From JBFMCU01 sp964428225 (GTDB lineage: Bacteria > Planctomycetota > UBA1135 > GCA-002686595): a DNA stretch of 13,636 nt. The position numbers and the translations under genes were made by a program. The notes under the pieces are model-generated. The model saw only the letters and a program-made list of their open reading frames with translations. It was not told where the DNA came from and ran no database searches. The stretch lies in NCBI GenBank assembly GCA_964428225.1, contig CAYRXS010000183.1, positions 1 through 13,636 of the forward strand, given 5' to 3'. This document shows, piece after piece, positions 11,593 through 13,636 of the stretch (position 1 is the stretch's first letter; each line of letters begins with the position of its first letter).

Positions 11593-13437
11593 ATGGACGA
11601 TCTTCGGGCCCTGCGGCCCGAGGTGGCGCCGTCGCAACCCTCCTCCGGTGACGATCCGGACGTCCGGGAGCTGACCCGGGCCGTGATCCTCGGGGGGGGT
11701 CACGCCACAACGATCTTCCCCCTCGCCAACTTCTACTCGAAGCTGGAGTTCCCCCTCGCCGGCGAGCCCCTCCTGGCACACCAGTCGCGGCACCTGGGCC
11801 GGTTCGGGGTGACGGACATCGCGGTCCTGGCCCCGCCCCGCTCGACCGAGTCTCCCACCCTCTGCGCCCTGCGCGGCGGGGCCCTGGGGGAGAACGTGAG
11901 CATCCAGTTGATCCCCGACCTCGGCCTGCGCGGCACCGCCGGGGCGCTGAGTGTCCTGAAACCCTACCTGCGCTCCGCGCCGTTCCTCGTGATCGGCGGG
12001 AACGTGTTCCCGATCGGCTTCGATCTGGAGCCCGTCCTGCGCCGACACCGCGAGCGGCGCGCGGGGATCACCGCCGTCGTCCAGGCCAGCACCGCGGGGG
12101 CCGCGGGTCGCGGGCACGTGCTGCTCGATCCCGACGACCAGGTCCTGGCCTTCGACGCGGATCCGACTCCGGCGGACGGGCGTCCGACGCTCTCGTTCAG
12201 CGGGATCTACTTCTGCGATCCGATCGTCCTCGACTTCATCCGGGACGAGGGCTACATGGACTTCAAGGAGCAGTTCATTCCCCGGCTGAGGCAGGTGGGG
12301 ATCTCCGTCCACGTCTACCGCGCCGAGGAGCCGCTCCGCAGCATCGAGACGGCGAAGGACTACTACGAGCTCAACCGCGACATCCTGCTGGCGGGCGGGG
12401 CGCGCGCCGCGCAGACGGAGCCGGGGCGAACGCAGATCCGGAGCGGGGTCTGGGTCGGACGCAACGTGACCGTCGCACCGGACGTGGAGATCACGGGACC
12501 GGTCGTGATCGGCGACGACACGTCGATCGATCGCGGGGCGGAGATCACGGGACCCGTCACCCTGGGCAGCGGGTGTCACGTCGGGGAGGGCGTGCGGATC
12601 CGGGACAGCCTCGTGTGGGACGGAGTCGACCTGCAGCCCGGCGCGGACGTCGAGACCTGCATCGTATCGGAGGGCTGCACGGTCCACGCCGGGGCCAGCA
12701 CCGAGCGGCTCGTGCTCGTCTCGCGCTCCCGTCGCTCCCGCCCCTCGCGGGTGCCCCGGACCGCGGCGCCGTCCCCCGCCCCCGGATTGACTTTCGACGA
12801 CGCCCGGGGTGCGAGCACCTGGGCGGCCGCCCGCAGCCGCGCCGCGCGCTGGTCGAAGCGCTCGTTCGATATCGCGGTCGCCGCCATCGGCATGCTGGTC
12901 TTGAGTCCGCTCTTCCTGACGCTGGCCCTGCTCATCAAGCTCGACTCGCGAGGCCCGATCTTCTTCCGCCAGACGCGCTGCGGGCGGGGAGGCCGCGACT
13001 TTCGCATGCTCAAGCTCCGCACCATGGTGGGGGGCGCCGACCGCCAGCAGGAACGCCTTCGCCAGAGCGACGGCAACATGATGGACGGTCCGATGTTCAA
13101 GATGCAGCGGGATCCGCGCGTCACCCGCGTCGGACGGTTCCTGCGCGGTACGAGCCTGGACGAGCTGCCGCAGCTCACGAACGTGCTGATGGGGCACATG
13201 AGCCTCGTCGGTCCGCGCCCCCTCGAGCGCAAGGAGATGCAGTTCAGCCCGGGCTGGCGGGACACGCGCCTCCAGGTGCGGCCGGGGATCACGGGGCTCT
13301 GGCAGGTCTACGGGCGCAACAGCCACGCTTTCCACGACTGGATCCGCTACGACGTGGAGTACGTGCGCAACTGGTCCCTCTGGCTCGACCTGAAGATCCT
13401 CGCCGCCACCTTCCTCGTCCTCTGGCGCGGCCGCTGA
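11593..13437 (+). CDS. Fusion: nucleotidyltransferase-fold domain, beta-helix and polyprenyl-phosphate sugar-1-phosphate transferase
   Basis: The 614-residue protein (624 from the alternative ATG at 11563) has four parts. Residues 28-265 have the RmlA/GlgC-like nucleotidyltransferase fold: AVILGGGHATTIFPL, SKLEFPLAG with Lys50, and RGTAGAL (113-119). Residues 280-375 are hexapeptide left-handed beta-helix repeats (VWVGRNVTVAPDVEI, GPVVIGDDTSI). Residues 376-420 are an Arg/Ser/Pro-rich linker. Residues 421-614 are a full bacterial sugar transferase domain: KRSFD, a membrane re-entrant helix broken at SP (438-439), RCGRGGRDFRMLKLRTM, catalytic Asp523-Glu524 in SLDELPQ, VGPRP (539-543) and RPGITGLWQVYGRN (563-576). 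The transferase should move a sugar-1-phosphate from an NDP-sugar to undecaprenyl phosphate, starting an exported glycan. The first domain lacks the usual GTR arginine, the NGD aspartate (GGN here) and the DIGT aspartate (SIET), so it is probably inactive. The usual WcaJ-type four-helix N-terminus is absent. Next to murJ. Confidence 0.88.
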   Translation: MDDLRALRPEVAPSQPSSGDDPDVRELTRAVILGGGHATTIFPLANFYSKLEFPLAGEPLLAHQSRHLGRFGVTDIAVLAPPRSTESPTLCALRGGALGENVSIQLIPDLGLRGTAGALSVLKPYLRSAPFLVIGGNVFPIGFDLEPVLRRHRERRAGITAVVQASTAGAAGRGHVLLDPDDQVLAFDADPTPADGRPTLSFSGIYFCDPIVLDFIRDEGYMDFKEQFIPRLRQVGISVHVYRAEEPLRSIETAKDYYELNRDILLAGGARAAQTEPGRTQIRSGVWVGRNVTVAPDVEITGPVVIGDDTSIDRGAEITGPVTLGSGCHVGEGVRIRDSLVWDGVDLQPGADVETCIVSEGCTVHAGASTERLVLVSRSRRSRPSRVPRTAAPSPAPGLTFDDARGASTWAAARSRAARWSKRSFDIAVAAIGMLVLSPLFLTLALLIKLDSRGPIFFRQTRCGRGGRDFRMLKLRTMVGGADRQQERLRQSDGNMMDGPMFKMQRDPRVTRVGRFLRGTSLDELPQLTNVLMGHMSLVGPRPLERKEMQFSPGWRDTRLQVRPGITGLWQVYGRNSHAFHDWIRYDVEYVRNWSLWLDLKILAATFLVLWRGR

Positions 13438-13471
13438 CCGGCCAACCCTTCCGAGACAGAGCGATTCCCCG

Positions 13472-13636
13472 ATGAGTGAGGAGCAGATCCCCGCCCCGCC
13501 CGACAGGGGCAAGGACGAGGCCAGCGTGGGCCGGGCCGCGGGTCGCATCGGCATCGCGACCCTGGCCTCGCGGCTGCTGGGCCTCGTCCGCGAGCAGCTC
13601 TTCGCGGCGGCCTTCGGGGCTTCCTTCTTCTCCGAC
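13472..13636 (+). CDS. murJ: MurJ/MviN lipid II flippase, N-terminal fragment (cut by window end)
   Basis: Fifty-five residues are visible before the window ends. After a charged 20-residue cytoplasmic lead, GRIGIATLASRLLGLVREQL and AAAFGASFFSD match the highly conserved first transmembrane helix and loop of MurJ, a MOP-superfamily protein that flips lipid II (or related undecaprenyl-linked glycans) across the inner membrane. The ATG at 13472 is 34 nt after the fusion-gene stop, with no terminator between them, so co-transcription is likely; only a weak purine stretch precedes it. MurJ paralogues sit in some exopolysaccharide loci. This copy could therefore be the essential lipid II flippase or a dedicated glycan flippase; the window cannot decide. 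Confidence 0.88.
   Translation, partial: MSEEQIPAPPDRGKDEASVGRAAGRIGIATLASRLLGLVREQLFAAAFGASFFSD

Noticed and set aside
11451..11651. Possible 66-codon leader peptide in the 5' leader of the fusion gene
   Set aside because: It has a GTG start with no ribosome site at correct spacing, its sequence looks random, and it runs through the true start in another frame.
11677..12390. Annotation of the fusion's N-terminal domain as an active glucose-1-phosphate or mannose-1-phosphate nucleotidyltransferase
   Set aside because: The triphosphate-loop Arg and both metal-binding Asp positions appear substituted, so only the fold is claimed.
11548..13554. Minus-strand open frame opposite the sugar-transferase fusion
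   Set aside because: The plus strand encodes unmistakable conserved domains; the antisense product shows none.

Overview
This is a GC-rich bacterial chromosomal segment with dense, ordinary core-type coding. No transposase, integrase, CRISPR array or phage gene was seen. The organism has a Gram-negative style envelope: an exported HtrA protease, a lipidated muramoyl-amidase, UppP and MurJ. A small protein resembling the Minf_1886 family, which as I recall is found mostly in Planctomycetota/Verrucomicrobiota and related GC-rich phyla, points to the PVC superphylum or an uncultured neighbour. That placement is an inference from one marker plus base composition.

Layout. (1) 2-1249 (+): 3' part of a sulfatase/alkaline-phosphatase-superfamily gene. 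It runs tail-to-tail, 4 nt apart, into (2) 1254-2588 (-): an exported two-PDZ HtrA/DegP serine protease. (3) 2712-2788 (-): tRNA-Val(GAC), with its own predicted promoter (2826-2854) and intrinsic terminator (2676-2697). (4) 2983-3819 (+): UppP, which recycles undecaprenyl pyrophosphate. It converges on (5) 3842-4813 (-): a lipoprotein N-acetylmuramoyl-L-alanine amidase of the PGRP/Amidase_2 family. A 98-bp divergent intergenic region follows, with two back-to-back promoter candidates that would both give nearly leaderless mRNAs.

(6) 4912-10068 or further (+): a compact apparent operon of five genes. These are an exported TPR/zinc-metallopeptidase protein, tmk (thymidylate kinase), holB (DNA polymerase III delta'), the Minf_1886-like protein, and an AI-2E-family permease ending at 11331. 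tmk/holB and holB/Minf_1886 overlap, which suggests translational coupling. A weak terminator candidate follows.

(7) From a sigma70-like promoter at 11384-11412 with a long structured 5' leader, a second transcription unit begins. It encodes a 614-residue fusion of a nucleotidyltransferase-fold domain, a left-handed beta-helix and a polyprenyl-phosphate sugar-1-phosphate transferase, and then the start of murJ, which is cut by the window end. UppP, the sugar-phosphate transferase and MurJ all act on undecaprenyl-linked glycans.

The most unusual item is the fusion protein. Its nucleotidyltransferase half keeps the fold signature but appears to have lost the glycine-rich-loop arginine and both metal-binding aspartates. 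It therefore looks like a pseudoenzyme (possibly a sensor or scaffold) attached to a complete glycan-initiating transferase.
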